Source: Fimenecus sp045613065
Lineage (GTDB): Bacteria > Bacillota > Clostridia > Oscillospirales > Acutalibacteraceae
NCBI GenBank assembly: GCA_045613065.1
Contig: JAZLAH010000034.1
Span: 1 to 40,214 of the forward strand
Direction: 5' to 3'
Length of the DNA stretch: 40,214 nt
Shown here: piece by piece, positions 25,670 through 33,033 of the stretch
Numbering within the stretch: position 1 is the first letter of the stretch
How the letters are laid out: each line of letters starts with the position of its first letter
Notes under the pieces: model-generated
The model's database searches: none
Told to the model about the DNA's origin: nothing
Seen by the model: the letters and a program-made list of their open reading frames with translations, nothing else
Position numbers and translations under genes: made by a program

Positions 25670-26448
25670 CTTGTCATTTCCCACATAATTATAGACGCAG
25701 CTGCATTGGCATTCAAAGACTCTGCTCTGCCATCCATTTTGATTGTGATTCTATCACTTGATTTTTCAATGATTTCCTTTGAAACACCATTGCCTTCGTT
25801 ACCGATTATACACACAGCACCTTTTGAAAAATCAACAGTTACAACATTTTTTGCATCCCTGTCAGGCACAGTTGAGAATACATCGATTCCCAAACTTTTA
25901 CACTTTTCGATTTCATTCTCTAAATCCTGACAAATACACACGGGAAGCCTAAAAAGAGCACCCATTGAAGCTCTCAAAGCCTTTGGATTATAAATATCGC
26001 AACCACCAAAAATTACCATTCCATCAAGGCCCAATGCCTCTGCAGTACGGGAAATCGCACCTAAGTTATCAGGATTCTGAATGGTATCGAGAGCAACATA
26101 TTTTTTACCTTTTTCATACTCGAAACTATTCTGTTTCATTTTTACTGTACACACAACACCTTGTGGTGTAACAGTATCACTTATAGCTTTAAGAACATCG
26201 TTGCTGACAGTATAAAAAGCCTTACAACTGTCTCTCAAAGATGCTATTTCATCACCATATTTTTCAGCACAGTTTTCAGTACAAAAAACGCTTTCAATCT
26301 CACACCCACTTAAAAGGGCATCGCAACAAAGACGGACGCCTTCTACTACGAAAAGTCCGCTGTTTTTTCTGTCTTTTGAAGAAGTCAAAAGTGACTTTAC
26401 TTCTTTAATTTTGGGGTTATTTTTAGCATTTATTACAATATCAAACAT
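25666..26448 (-). CDS. SpoU/TrmH-family rRNA or tRNA 2'-O-methyltransferase
   Basis: The knotted methyltransferase domain has its three motifs: TIQNPDNLGAISRTAEALG, IIGNEGNGVSKE and LNANAAASIIMWEM. The N-terminal part (LFVVEGVRLCCDAL) is the RNA-substrate-binding domain. RlmB-like or TsnR-like enzymes of this kind ribose-methylate 23S rRNA; which nucleotide cannot be told here. The ATG has no clear ribosome site and is only about 15 bases beyond the rplT terminator, with no obvious promoter, so expression may depend on read-through. It overlaps dprA by 4 bases. Confidence 0.88.
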   Translation of the reverse strand: MFDIVINAKNNPKIKEVKSLLTSSKDRKNSGLFVVEGVRLCCDALLSGCEIESVFCTENCAEKYGDEIASLRDSCKAFYTVSNDVLKAISDTVTPQGVVCTVKMKQNSFEYEKGKKYVALDTIQNPDNLGAISRTAEALGLDGMVIFGGCDIYNPKALRASMGALFRLPVCICQDLENEIEKCKSLGIDVFSTVPDRDAKNVVTVDFSKGAVCIIGNEGNGVSKEIIEKSSDRITIKMDGRAESLNANAAASIIMWEMTR

Positions 26449-26461
26449 AATTTAAAAAACG

Positions 26462-26498
26462 GAAAAACCACGCGTGAGAAAAACTCAAGCGTGGTTAA
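26462..26498 (-). terminator. Terminator of the infC-rpmI-rplT operon
   Basis: An 8-base stem AACCACGC/GCGTGGTT, with a short inner pairing around an A-rich loop, is followed on the - strand by TTTTT. It lies a few bases past the rplT stop. Confidence 0.8.
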
Positions 26499-26502
26499 AT
26501 AA

Positions 26503-26859
26503 TTATTTAAGAGCTTCTTTTGCTTTTTCTGTGAGTGCTGTAAATGCTGCTGCATCAGCAATAGCAATCTCTGAAAGCATCTTTCTGTTAAGGTCAATAC
26601 CAGCTTTTTTAAGACCGTTGATGAATGTTGAATAGTTCATACCGTTCATCTTACAAGCAGCTGAAATTCTTGTAATCCAGAGTTTTCTGAAATCACGTTT
26701 CTTCTGCTTTCTACCGATATATGCATAGTTACCACTCTTCATAACAGCCTGTTTAGCTGTTCTAAAAAGTTTGCTCTTTGAGCCATAGTAGCCCTTAGCG
26801 AGCTTTAATACTTTATTTCTTCTTTTGCGAGTCATCATCGCACCTTTAACACGTGCCAT
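26503..26859 (-). CDS. rplT: 50S ribosomal protein L20
   Basis: The protein has 118 residues with the invariant start MARVKGAMMTRKRRNKVLKLAKGYYG and the block FRTAKQAVMKSGNYAYIGRKQKKRDFRKLWI. L20 starts 50S assembly and, in Bacillus, represses its own operon by binding the leader. The ribosome site GGAGG precedes the ATG. A 120-base structured gap separates it from rpmI. Confidence 0.98.
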   Translation of the reverse strand: MARVKGAMMTRKRRNKVLKLAKGYYGSKSKLFRTAKQAVMKSGNYAYIGRKQKKRDFRKLWITRISAACKMNGMNYSTFINGLKKAGIDLNRKMLSEIAIADAAAFTALTEKAKEALK

Positions 26860-26979
26860 TTCTCTTTACCTCCGATATAGTAGATACGTTTAATTTGCGC
26901 TTATGCGCACTTCTTATTGCGAAGCAACAAGGTTCTGGGGTACCCATCCACATTTTTAATGTGTTGATGGGTCAGGTTC
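26860..26979 (-). other. Structured spacer between rpmI and rplT
   Basis: The gap holds a hairpin ACCCATC-C-ACAT / ATGTG-TT-GATGGGT (26942-26973) and two smaller inversions (GCGCTTATGCGC and TTGCGAAGCAA). The large hairpin is flanked by direct AGGTTCT repeats. It may be an intercistronic RNA structure or a processing site; no gene is present. Confidence 0.45.
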
Positions 26980-27177
26980 TTATTTATAAGGAATAAGACG
27001 CTTAATCTGTGCTGTATTTGTCTTATCAGCAACAGCTGTCTGACGAAGTCCTCTTTTTCTCTTTGTGCTCTTCTTTGTTAAGATATGAGACTTGTTAGCG
27101 TGTGCTCTGATTGGCTTGCCATTCTTTGAAAGCTTAAATCTTTTCTTAGCTCCGCTATGTGTTTTAATCTTTGGCAT
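26980..27177 (-). CDS. rpmI: 50S ribosomal protein L35
   Basis: The 65-residue basic protein begins PKIKTHSGAKKRFKL after the initiator Met, includes SHILTKKSTKRKRGLR, and ends RLIPYK, all typical of L35. The ribosome site AGGAGG precedes the ATG. It is the middle gene of the infC-rpmI-rplT operon. Confidence 0.98.
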   Translation of the reverse strand: MPKIKTHSGAKKRFKLSKNGKPIRAHANKSHILTKKSTKRKRGLRQTAVADKTNTAQIKRLIPYK

Positions 27178-27208
27178 AATAATATCCTCCTAAATATAAT
27201 TTACTGAG

Positions 27209-27727
27209 TTATTTCGCACCCTTTGGGGATAAGAACATAAGCATCTGACGACCTTCAAGTTTTGCAGGTTTGTCAACTGTGCCTAATTCCTCAACCGCAA
27301 CTGCGAATCGTTCCATAATTCCATTACCAAGATGGGTGTGAGCCATTTCACGACCTCTAAAACGAATTGAAACCTTTACCTTGTTACCTGATTTGAGGAA
27401 TTTGAGTGCATGATTTACCTTTGTATCAAAGTCATGCGTATCAATGTTGACAGAAAGTCTAATTTCTTTTGTTTCGATAACTTTCTGATTTTTCTTTGCT
27501 TCTTTTTCTTTCTTTGCCTTATCAAAACGATATTTGCCGTAGTCCATAATTTTACAAACAGGTGGCTGTGCGTTAGGGGCAATCTTTACAAGGTCAAGGC
27601 TGCGTTTTTCTGCTTCTTTAACAGCATCTTTTGCAGACATAATACCGAGCTGTTCACCGTCATCTGTGATAACTCTGACCTCTTTGTCGCGGATTTCTTC
27701 ATTGATTTGCAATTCTTTAGTACTGAT
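27209..27727 (-). CDS. infC: Translation initiation factor IF-3, AUC start
   Basis: IF-3 binds the 30S subunit and checks the start codon. The sequence shows LQINEEIRDKEVRVI, KIMDYGKYRF and SIRFRGREMAH, as in the family. The first canonical-type start, TTG at 27712, would give a protein lacking about five N-terminal residues and has no ribosome site. Seven bases after a good GAGGTG lies an in-frame ATC (27725-27727), giving a start M-S-T-K-E-L-Q-I-N, as expected for IF-3. AUU/AUC starts in infC are well known and allow IF-3 to repress its own translation. I therefore place the start at ATC; the protein is 172 residues. Confidence 0.92.
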   Translation of the reverse strand: MSTKELQINEEIRDKEVRVITDDGEQLGIMSAKDAVKEAEKRSLDLVKIAPNAQPPVCKIMDYGKYRFDKAKKEKEAKKNQKVIETKEIRLSVNIDTHDFDTKVNHALKFLKSGNKVKVSIRFRGREMAHTHLGNGIMERFAVAVEELGTVDKPAKLEGRQMLMFLSPKGAK

Positions 27728-27882
27728 AAATAAACACCTCTTTAGCGAAATTTAAAAAGTGGACAGAAAAATTCTGTCCACTACAATACAATCCAATCTT
27801 TTTATATAAAGAAAATGTATTGACCAGCCAACTGAAAGTCGGTCAGGTGAGAACAAAATCTAACTGTTCTGCTTTATTTTGC
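27728..27882 (-). ncRNA. Leader RNA of the infC-rpmI-rplT operon
   Basis: The leader of about 155 bases runs from the predicted transcription start to infC. Before the attenuator it contains GAACA/TGTTC, GACC/GGTC and CAATACA/TGTATTG pairings, so alternative folds are likely. It corresponds in position to the L20 leader family. I could not confirm that its fold matches that family. Confidence 0.65.
27754..27782 (-). terminator. Attenuator in the infC leader
   Basis: A perfect 11-base stem AGTGGACAGAA/TTCTGTCCACT with a 3-base loop is followed on the - strand by TTTTT, 14 bases before the infC ribosome site. A terminator placed between promoter and first gene is the layout of L20-controlled attenuation in Bacillus. 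Confidence 0.8.
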
Positions 27883-27888
27883 TCTGCT

Positions 27889-27916
27889 ATTATAACACAA
27901 ATTATCCATTTGTCAA
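27889..27916 (-). promoter_or_regulatory. Promoter of the infC operon
   Basis: On the - strand a perfect TTGACA (27916-27911) and a perfect TATAAT (27894-27889) are 16 bases apart. Confidence 0.85.
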
Positions 27917-27953
27917 CAGTAATTCAAAAATTTTTCCACTATCTAACCACTAT

Positions 27954-27983
27954 TTGACAACACAACATTTATTATAGTAAAAT
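27954..27983 (+). promoter_or_regulatory. Likely promoter of the PHP-domain gene
   Basis: A perfect TTGACA (27954-27959) and TAAAAT (27978-27983) are 18 bases apart, about 30 bases before the ATG. It is divergent from the infC promoter. Confidence 0.5.
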
Positions 27984-28013
27984 ATATACATTATATTGCA
28001 TTGGAGTGTTCTT

Positions 28014-29285
28014 ATGAGTTACACAATCAAAAATCCTTATGAAAGCGTTATTAGTCTTTTAGGTGATATGGAAAACCACTACAAAACAAATCTGCACACA
28101 CATTCCACGTATAGTGACGCCAACGATACTATGACAGATATGATTAAAGGTTTTTATGACAATGATTTTGACATTGTAGCCTTTGCAGAACACGGTATTT
28201 TAGGTAAACCTTGGAATGAAGAACCTACACACATTCCTTTCTTTAATTTCCAGTACCTCTGGCATGGTCAACGAAGTTTCCTTACACAAGAACAGTACAA
28301 AGCTATTAAAAACGGTACATACAAAACAGAAAACAACTTAAGAACAAAAAAGCGTGGTCTTGAGGACGTTCCAAATGCTATTGAATGCAATATGTTTACT
28401 GTGATGAAAAACCACGTAAACGGATATTTTACTGATAACGCTTATGAAGGGGTTCAGGGACTTGAATTCGACTATGAAATTCCACTTGGTTTAATCGAAA
28501 AAAGTGGTGGCATTTCACATATCAACCATCCAACAGACCTTTTGCAGGCAAAGAAAAATCCAGGATGTGCAAAAGAAGAAAAGAATATTCATTTCTTTGC
28601 AAATCTCTTGAATAAATATCCATCATGTATGGGCATTGAAGTTCTTAATATGTACGATATCCCAAATCGTAGCGACCGTATTCTCTGGGACGAACTTTTA
28701 AAATTACTTACTCCTCATGGTCGTAAGGTTTTCGGCTTCTCAAACAGTGATGCACATCAGGTTGACCAGATTGACACAGCATTTATGGATTTCATTCTTC
28801 CTGAATATTCTCTTGACACACTTCGTAACGCTATGGAAACAGGTACATTTTTCTCAATTGCCCGTTATGCTAAAAACGAGTTAGGTGAAGACTTTGTGGG
28901 TACAGGTCCTTGTCCTCGTGTTGTTAGTATTGAAGTAGATGACGATGCTGATACAATCACAATCAAAGGAATTAATTGTAACGAAATCGACTGGATTGCT
29001 GATGGTGAAACAGTCAAGACAACAACAATCGAAAATGACGGCGAACTCACTTCAATCATCACATTAGGCGAACATGCTGACAAAATCTCCTGCTATGTTC
29101 GTGCACAGCTCAAAGGTAAAGGCGGTATATGCTTGACTCAGGCATTTATCCTTGACGATGGCAATATGGAAAGTCTAAAAAAACCAATCACTGAAGAAAA
29201 ACTTACTGAAAACGAAAAGAAAAAAAGAAAATTCTACAGTAAAAAGCTTGGTGTAGTTTACGGAAAAATTACAAAGAAGATTTAA
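28014..29285 (+). CDS. PHP-domain metal-dependent phosphoesterase
   Basis: The N-terminal PHP motif is HTHSTYSDA (H28, H30, D35), followed by FAEHG (E59, H60), GGISHINHP and finally FSNSDAHQ, which together would bind two or three metal ions. PHP domains hydrolyse phosphoesters, for example in RNase AM/TrpH-like proteins or histidinol phosphatase, but this 423-residue protein has a C-terminal extension of about 130 residues that I do not recognise. I chose the ATG at 28014, preceded by TTGGAGTG; an upstream TTG at 27996 is weaker. The C-terminus is lysine-rich. No neighbour hints at a pathway. Confidence 0.78.
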   Translation: MSYTIKNPYESVISLLGDMENHYKTNLHTHSTYSDANDTMTDMIKGFYDNDFDIVAFAEHGILGKPWNEEPTHIPFFNFQYLWHGQRSFLTQEQYKAIKNGTYKTENNLRTKKRGLEDVPNAIECNMFTVMKNHVNGYFTDNAYEGVQGLEFDYEIPLGLIEKSGGISHINHPTDLLQAKKNPGCAKEEKNIHFFANLLNKYPSCMGIEVLNMYDIPNRSDRILWDELLKLLTPHGRKVFGFSNSDAHQVDQIDTAFMDFILPEYSLDTLRNAMETGTFFSIARYAKNELGEDFVGTGPCPRVVSIEVDDDADTITIKGINCNEIDWIADGETVKTTTIENDGELTSIITLGEHADKISCYVRAQLKGKGGICLTQAFILDDGNMESLKKPITEEKLTENEKKKRKFYSKKLGVVYGKITKKI

Positions 29286-29339
29286 AAACAACCAATACAG
29301 TAAAACATTACTAAAATACCTAAAACTATATTTTTGACC

Positions 29340-29376
29340 AGCTTTACCTCGCAAGGTAATCTTGCGAGGTAAAGCT
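29340..29376. repeat. Perfect 16-base inverted repeat
   Basis: AGCTTTACCTCGCAAG and its exact inversion flank GTAAT, between the PHP gene and the rpsU promoter. The stem is strong, but no U-run follows on either strand within a few bases (TTTTTG lies just before it on the + strand). It may be a terminator for the PHP gene, or a binding site. Confidence 0.6.
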
Positions 29377-29437
29377 GTATGCAGATACTGCGAACCGAGA
29401 GCAAGGAAACATTGTAAAAAATATGCCAAAAAAACTG

Positions 29438-29466
29438 TTGACAGTTGACAAATCGTGTTGTATAAT
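29438..29466 (+). promoter_or_regulatory. Promoter of rpsU
   Basis: Perfect TTGACA (29438-29443) and perfect TATAAT (29461-29466) are 17 bases apart, the ideal sigma-A pattern. Confidence 0.88.
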
Positions 29467-29503
29467 ACAAAATGTATCCCAATGTATAAGGGAGGGATTT
29501 TTA

Positions 29504-29680
29504 ATGAGTCAGGTAAAAGTTAAAGAAAACGAGTCCTTGGAAAGTGCTCTCAGAAGATTTAAGAGACAGACTTCTCGTGACGGTGTCATTCAGGAAGTTA
29601 GAAAAAGAGAGCATTACGAAAAGCCTTCTGTAAAGAGAAAGAAGAAGTCTGAGGCTGCACGTAAGCGTAAGTTTAAATAA
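29504..29680 (+). CDS. rpsU: 30S ribosomal protein S21
   Basis: The 58-residue, highly basic protein has the S21 pattern VKENESLESALRRFKR and REHYEKPSVKRKKK. S21 sits near the anti-Shine-Dalgarno site of the 30S subunit. GGGAGGG precedes the ATG. The gene has its own near-perfect promoter and is closed by a terminator at 29714-29750, so it appears to be a separate unit. Confidence 0.97.
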   Translation: MSQVKVKENESLESALRRFKRQTSRDGVIQEVRKREHYEKPSVKRKKKSEAARKRKFK

Positions 29681-29713
29681 TTTTCGCTTTGCGGAGCTAT
29701 GTTTTAAAACGCA

Positions 29714-29750
29714 AGTGGGCATCCATTGACGGATTGCCCACTATTTTTTT
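29714..29750 (+). terminator. Terminator of rpsU
   Basis: AGTGGGCA-TCC pairs with GGA-TTGCCCACT, followed by ATTTTTTT. Confidence 0.88.
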
Positions 29751-29790
29751 ACCAACAAGAATAATTCCTAAAATCCAAAGGAGAATCACT

Positions 29791-30309
29791 ATGGTTTCAC
29801 CTATGCCGAAATATCGATATAAAAGCGTTCTTGATATTTCAGTTGAAGATTTACATAAGATGGGAGCAAAAGCAGTTGCCCTTGATATAGACAACACAAT
29901 ATGCAACGACGGAAAAACGAATTGTATTGATGGCCTTGAAAAATGGTTAAAAAACATTCAGAACAGTAACATTAAGGTTATGATTATTTCCAACGCTATG
30001 CCTCGTCGTCCTAAAATTGTTTCAAAAATATTGAATCTTCCATATATTGCTAATGCAAAAAAGCCTAAATCTCACACACTTATAAAAGGTGCAGAGATGA
30101 TGGGTGTTAAAATCGAAGAATTTGCTATGGTCGGTGACCAGGTATTCGCCGATGTTATGGCTGCCAACGAATGTGGTGCAATTGCAATTCTCGTCGATGC
30201 ATTGAAGGGCAAGACACGTTTTCCGATTTTCTATGCAACTCGACGCAGAAGAGCTGCTCCTATTATAGCCGAATTTGAAAAATTACATGGATATGGTTAC
30301 TATGATTAA
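29791..30309 (+). CDS. YqeG-family HAD-IIIA phosphatase
   Basis: The catalytic HAD motif is VALDIDNTI (D32, D34). IISNAMPRR holds motif II and AKKPKSHT the motif III lysine; GDQVFADV (115-122) is motif IV. YqeG proteins form their own HAD subfamily, and phosphatidylglycerophosphatase activity has been shown for relatives. In Bacillus yqeG starts the yqeG-yqeH-aroE-yhbY-nadD operon, but here it is separated from that cluster. I chose the ATG at 29791, which has AAAGGAGAA upstream. It overlaps the peptidase gene that follows by 8 bases. Confidence 0.88.
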   Translation: MVSPMPKYRYKSVLDISVEDLHKMGAKAVALDIDNTICNDGKTNCIDGLEKWLKNIQNSNIKVMIISNAMPRRPKIVSKILNLPYIANAKKPKSHTLIKGAEMMGVKIEEFAMVGDQVFADVMAANECGAIAILVDALKGKTRFPIFYATRRRRAAPIIAEFEKLHGYGYYD

Positions 30310-31369
30310 AAATTTACAGAAATTATTAAAAGAAAAGGGAATGGGATATTCAGCATTGATTATCTCTCCTGAAAACAGAAAATATTTTACAGGATTCGAT
30401 TCCTCTGATGGTTTCTTGCTTGTATCTTTTGACCGTGCAGTTTTCATTACAGACGGTCGATATATTGAAGCCGCTGAAAATCAGATTTCGAATTGCGAAA
30501 TTAAGCTTTTGGGCAAAACTTATCCTCAAATTGCAGAGCTTCTTGGTGAAATGAACTGCAAACATCTTCTTGTGGAATCAACAAGAATGACTGTTTCTAC
30601 ATATAATTCACTTAAAGGTGTTCTTAAAAACACAACTGTTGCAACTGACTCGACTCTAGATTTACTTATAAATACACTTCGTTCAGTAAAAACCGAAAAC
30701 GAAGTTGAAAGCATTATAAAAGCACAACGAATCGCTGAAGATGCGTTTTCACACATTCTCAAGTTTATCAAACCAGGTGTTACCGAAAAAGAAATCTCCC
30801 TTGAACTGGACTTTTATATGCTTCGCAATGGTGGAGAAGGACTTTCCTTTGAAACTATTGCTGTAAGTGGTAAAAACTCCTCAATGCCTCACGGTGTTCC
30901 AAGTGATAAAAAGATTGAAAATGGTGATTTTATCACCATGGACTTTGGCACTATTATAAATGGTTATCACAGTGATATGACGAGAACCATTGCAGTCGGT
31001 TTTGCAACTGATGAAATGAAAAATGTTTACAATGCAGTTCTCAATGCACAGAAAAATTGTCTCCACAACATTAAATCTGGTATTTCCTGTAAAGACGGCG
31101 ACATGTTTGCACGCAGCGTTATCAACGATTCAGGCTATGGAAAGTATTTCACTCACTCAACAGGTCATGGTGTAGGTGTGGAAATCCACGAATTCCCTAA
31201 TCTCTCACCTGCTTCCGATAGCATTCTTCAGATTGGCAACATTGTGACTGTTGAACCAGGAATATATATCCCTGGAAAATTTGGTGTAAGAATCGAGGAT
31301 ATGGCACTTATAACTGAAAAGGGATGCCAGAATCTGACAAATGCTGATAAAGAATTGATAATATTATAA
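30302..31369 (+). CDS. M24-family aminopeptidase P / Xaa-Pro peptidase
   Basis: The C-terminal pita-bread domain has all five metal ligands: D in ITMDFGT, D in GYHSDMTRT, H in STGHGVGVEIHE, E in VTVEPGIYI, and E in GVRIEDMAL. The N-terminal creatinase-like domain (about 1-120) includes FTGFDSSDGFLL. The protein should cut peptides with proline as the second residue. The start is uncertain: three ATGs (30287, 30293, 30302) lie in the end of the preceding gene, and I favour the last, which gives the usual MIKNLQKLLKEKG start. The short overlap with yqeG implies coupling. Confidence 0.9.
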   Translation: MIKNLQKLLKEKGMGYSALIISPENRKYFTGFDSSDGFLLVSFDRAVFITDGRYIEAAENQISNCEIKLLGKTYPQIAELLGEMNCKHLLVESTRMTVSTYNSLKGVLKNTTVATDSTLDLLINTLRSVKTENEVESIIKAQRIAEDAFSHILKFIKPGVTEKEISLELDFYMLRNGGEGLSFETIAVSGKNSSMPHGVPSDKKIENGDFITMDFGTIINGYHSDMTRTIAVGFATDEMKNVYNAVLNAQKNCLHNIKSGISCKDGDMFARSVINDSGYGKYFTHSTGHGVGVEIHEFPNLSPASDSILQIGNIVTVEPGIYIPGKFGVRIEDMALITEKGCQNLTNADKELIIL

Positions 31370-31374
31370 TTCCT

Positions 31375-31638
31375 TCAGTTTACTAACAACGCCGTAATCA
31401 AAGCACCAACTCCTGCCGAGGCTGTCATTTCTGCAAAAATCAGTACTCGGCTTTTTATTTTTTGTTTACGGGTTTTTGGCACAGAATTAAACTTCATCAC
31501 ACTTGATATTGCTTGTGTTTTTAATTTTCCTTCATTTTCACGACTATATTCAGGTTTAACAAAAAAGAGAGCTTTCTCAAAATATTCACAACCCGTTTCA
31601 TGAATTTCAAGTACTTGACGATTAACACCTTTAACCAT
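31375..31638 (-). CDS. Small hypothetical protein with C-terminal membrane segment
   Basis: I do not recognise this 87-residue protein. Residues 1-63 are polar, with many charged residues and one cysteine (ETGCEYFEKALFFVKPEYS). Residues 64-87 are hydrophobic enough for one membrane segment (LIFAEMTASAGVGALITALL). The ATG has GAGGAA upstream, which supports real translation. It is convergent with the M24 peptidase, with only 5 bases between their stops. The tail-anchored layout, with a short cytoplasmic N-terminus, suggests a small membrane protein of unknown role. Confidence 0.6.
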   Translation of the reverse strand: MVKGVNRQVLEIHETGCEYFEKALFFVKPEYSRENEGKLKTQAISSVMKFNSVPKTRKQKIKSRVLIFAEMTASAGVGALITALLVN

Positions 31639-32069
31639 ATTTTTTCCTCACAAATATTTACAAGTATAGTGAACATATTTTTGGTTTTTTAGTTGCTTTT
31701 ATTCCACCATTTGTACATAATTTTTACGGTAAAATTTGTCAATATGGGATTTTCACCAAAAATAAAATTGACCAAAAATATACAAATAGTATAAAGAACT
31801 TTTCAACTAAATTGTTGAAAACTCTGTTGAAAATGTTAATAACTTGCCTTAAAATCATTGATTTATCACGATTTTTTCCACTTTTCGACAGTTGTGGAAA
31901 ACTATCGTTAAAATTTTATTAAATACAATTTGTTTTAAACTATTGACAAATTATACATTCTGGAACATACCTCACTTAATTTCTATCTAAAATTTTTGTG
32001 CAATATGACATTAGTATTTTTACATAGAATTTTCATAAATTTTTAGTTATTTTGTAAAGGATTTTTATT
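31639..32069. other. AT-rich intergenic region, 431 bases, no gene
   Basis: No credible gene is present. The region has TTTTCCAC and GTGGAAAA in inverse order with 12 bases between (31874-31901), TTTTTCCAC-like boxes resembling DnaA sites with mismatches, and the near-repeats ATTGTTGAAAAC and CTGTTGAAAAT (31811-31834). It must contain the promoters of the two divergent genes at its edges; a TTGACA lies at 31944-31949, but I see no convincing -10 partner. Confidence 0.5.
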
Positions 32070-32870
32070 ATGAAAAATTGTTATAAAATCACCTGTCCTC
32101 CTAATTTCAATTTAGGTTTGTGTCTTGACTGTGGTCAGGCTTTTCGCTGGTCACTTAACGATAATATATGGCAAGGTGTTGCCTATGGGAGATTTTTACA
32201 GATTCAGCAAACTGAAAACGAACTTATCTTCTATGGTTGTACCGAAGAAGATTACAACCATATCTGGAAGAACTATTTTGATTTCGACCTTGATTATGAA
32301 AAAATTCTGTCTTCTTATGATGACGAACACCTGATAACTGCAGTTAAAGAATACAATGGTATACGTATTCTTCGCCAAGAACCTTGGGAAGCTCTTTGTT
32401 CATTTATCATATCCCAGAACAACAATATCCCACGAATCAAAGGTATAATCGAAAGACTTTGTGATACATTTGGTGACGGTGAAACAGGAAAAAAAATATT
32501 TCCGTCTGCTGAAAAATTATCAAAACTCACTGTTGAAGATTTAGCACCATTACGTGCAGGATTCAGAGCAAAATATATTATTGATGCAGCAAAAAAAGTT
32601 GCAAATGGTGAAGTTGATTTCAAAAAAATACAAGAAAATCCTATTGAATTCGGCAGAGAGGAATTACAGAAAATAATAGGTGTAGGTGCAAAGGTTGCTG
32701 AATGCACTCTCCTTTACGGATTTCACAAAATCGAAGCATTTCCTGTTGATGTATGGGTAAAACGCATTATGGCTGAAATGTACCCTAACGGACTCCCCCA
32801 ATGCACGAAAGGTACAGAAGGAATTGCTCAACAATACCTTTTCCATTGGAGAAGAATGCATGATAGATAA
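32070..32870 (+). CDS. 8-oxoguanine DNA glycosylase/AP lyase (OGG1 type)
   Basis: The protein removes oxidised guanine from DNA and cuts the backbone. The helix-hairpin-helix part IIGVGAKVAECTLL carries K208, equivalent to the catalytic lysine of OGG1, and PVDVWVKR carries D227, 19 residues later as in OGG1. The N-terminal domain shows CLDCGQAFRWS, the OGG_N feature. At 266 residues it is a normal bacterial member of the OGG1 family. AAAGGA precedes the ATG. It stands alone, flanked by the AT-rich region and the candidate small RNA. Confidence 0.88.
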   Translation: MKNCYKITCPPNFNLGLCLDCGQAFRWSLNDNIWQGVAYGRFLQIQQTENELIFYGCTEEDYNHIWKNYFDFDLDYEKILSSYDDEHLITAVKEYNGIRILRQEPWEALCSFIISQNNNIPRIKGIIERLCDTFGDGETGKKIFPSAEKLSKLTVEDLAPLRAGFRAKYIIDAAKKVANGEVDFKKIQENPIEFGREELQKIIGVGAKVAECTLLYGFHKIEAFPVDVWVKRIMAEMYPNGLPQCTKGTEGIAQQYLFHWRRMHDR

Positions 32871-32885
32871 ATTTTGTCTATTTGT

Positions 32886-32914
32886 TTGACAAGGTGTTTA
32901 TTTTATGCTATTAT
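32886..32914 (+). promoter_or_regulatory. Promoter of the candidate small RNA
   Basis: TTGACA (32886-32891) and TATTAT (32909-32914) are 17 bases apart. No coding region follows on this strand for 3.7 kb. Confidence 0.75.
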
Positions 32915-32920
32915 ACATAC

Positions 32921-33000
32921 ACTTCACACAGGTTATATCTCGTCTTTTGACGAGTGAAAAAGGAACCCCATCGGTATATCCGATGGGGTTTTGGGTTTTT
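32921..33000 (+). ncRNA. Candidate small RNA of about 80 bases
   Basis: The unit has a near-consensus promoter, a first hairpin CTCGTC-TTTT-GACGAG (32939-32954), an unpaired stretch TGAAAAAGGA, and a strong terminator AACCCCATCGG/CCGATGGGGTT followed by TTTTGGGTTTTT. It encodes no credible peptide and does not match a family I recognise (not SRP, 6S, tmRNA or a known riboswitch). The terminator may also serve the convergent glpK unit. A purine-rich unpaired linker between two hairpins is typical of regulatory small RNAs. Confidence 0.55.
32964..33000. terminator. Terminator of the small RNA, possibly shared with the glpK unit
   Basis: The 11-base stem AACCCCATCGG/CCGATGGGGTT with a TATAT loop is followed by Ts on the + strand. 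On the - strand the run is TTCCTTTTT, weaker but usable. Confidence 0.85.
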
Positions 33001-33033
33001 ATTAAGCTTTTTCTGACTCAATAGACGATTTTA

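Noticed and set aside
31639..32069. Chromosomal origin in the AT-rich gap
   Set aside because: No dnaA, dnaN or rpmH is near, no cluster of exact TTATCCACA boxes is present, and gene directions do not switch in the way expected at an origin.
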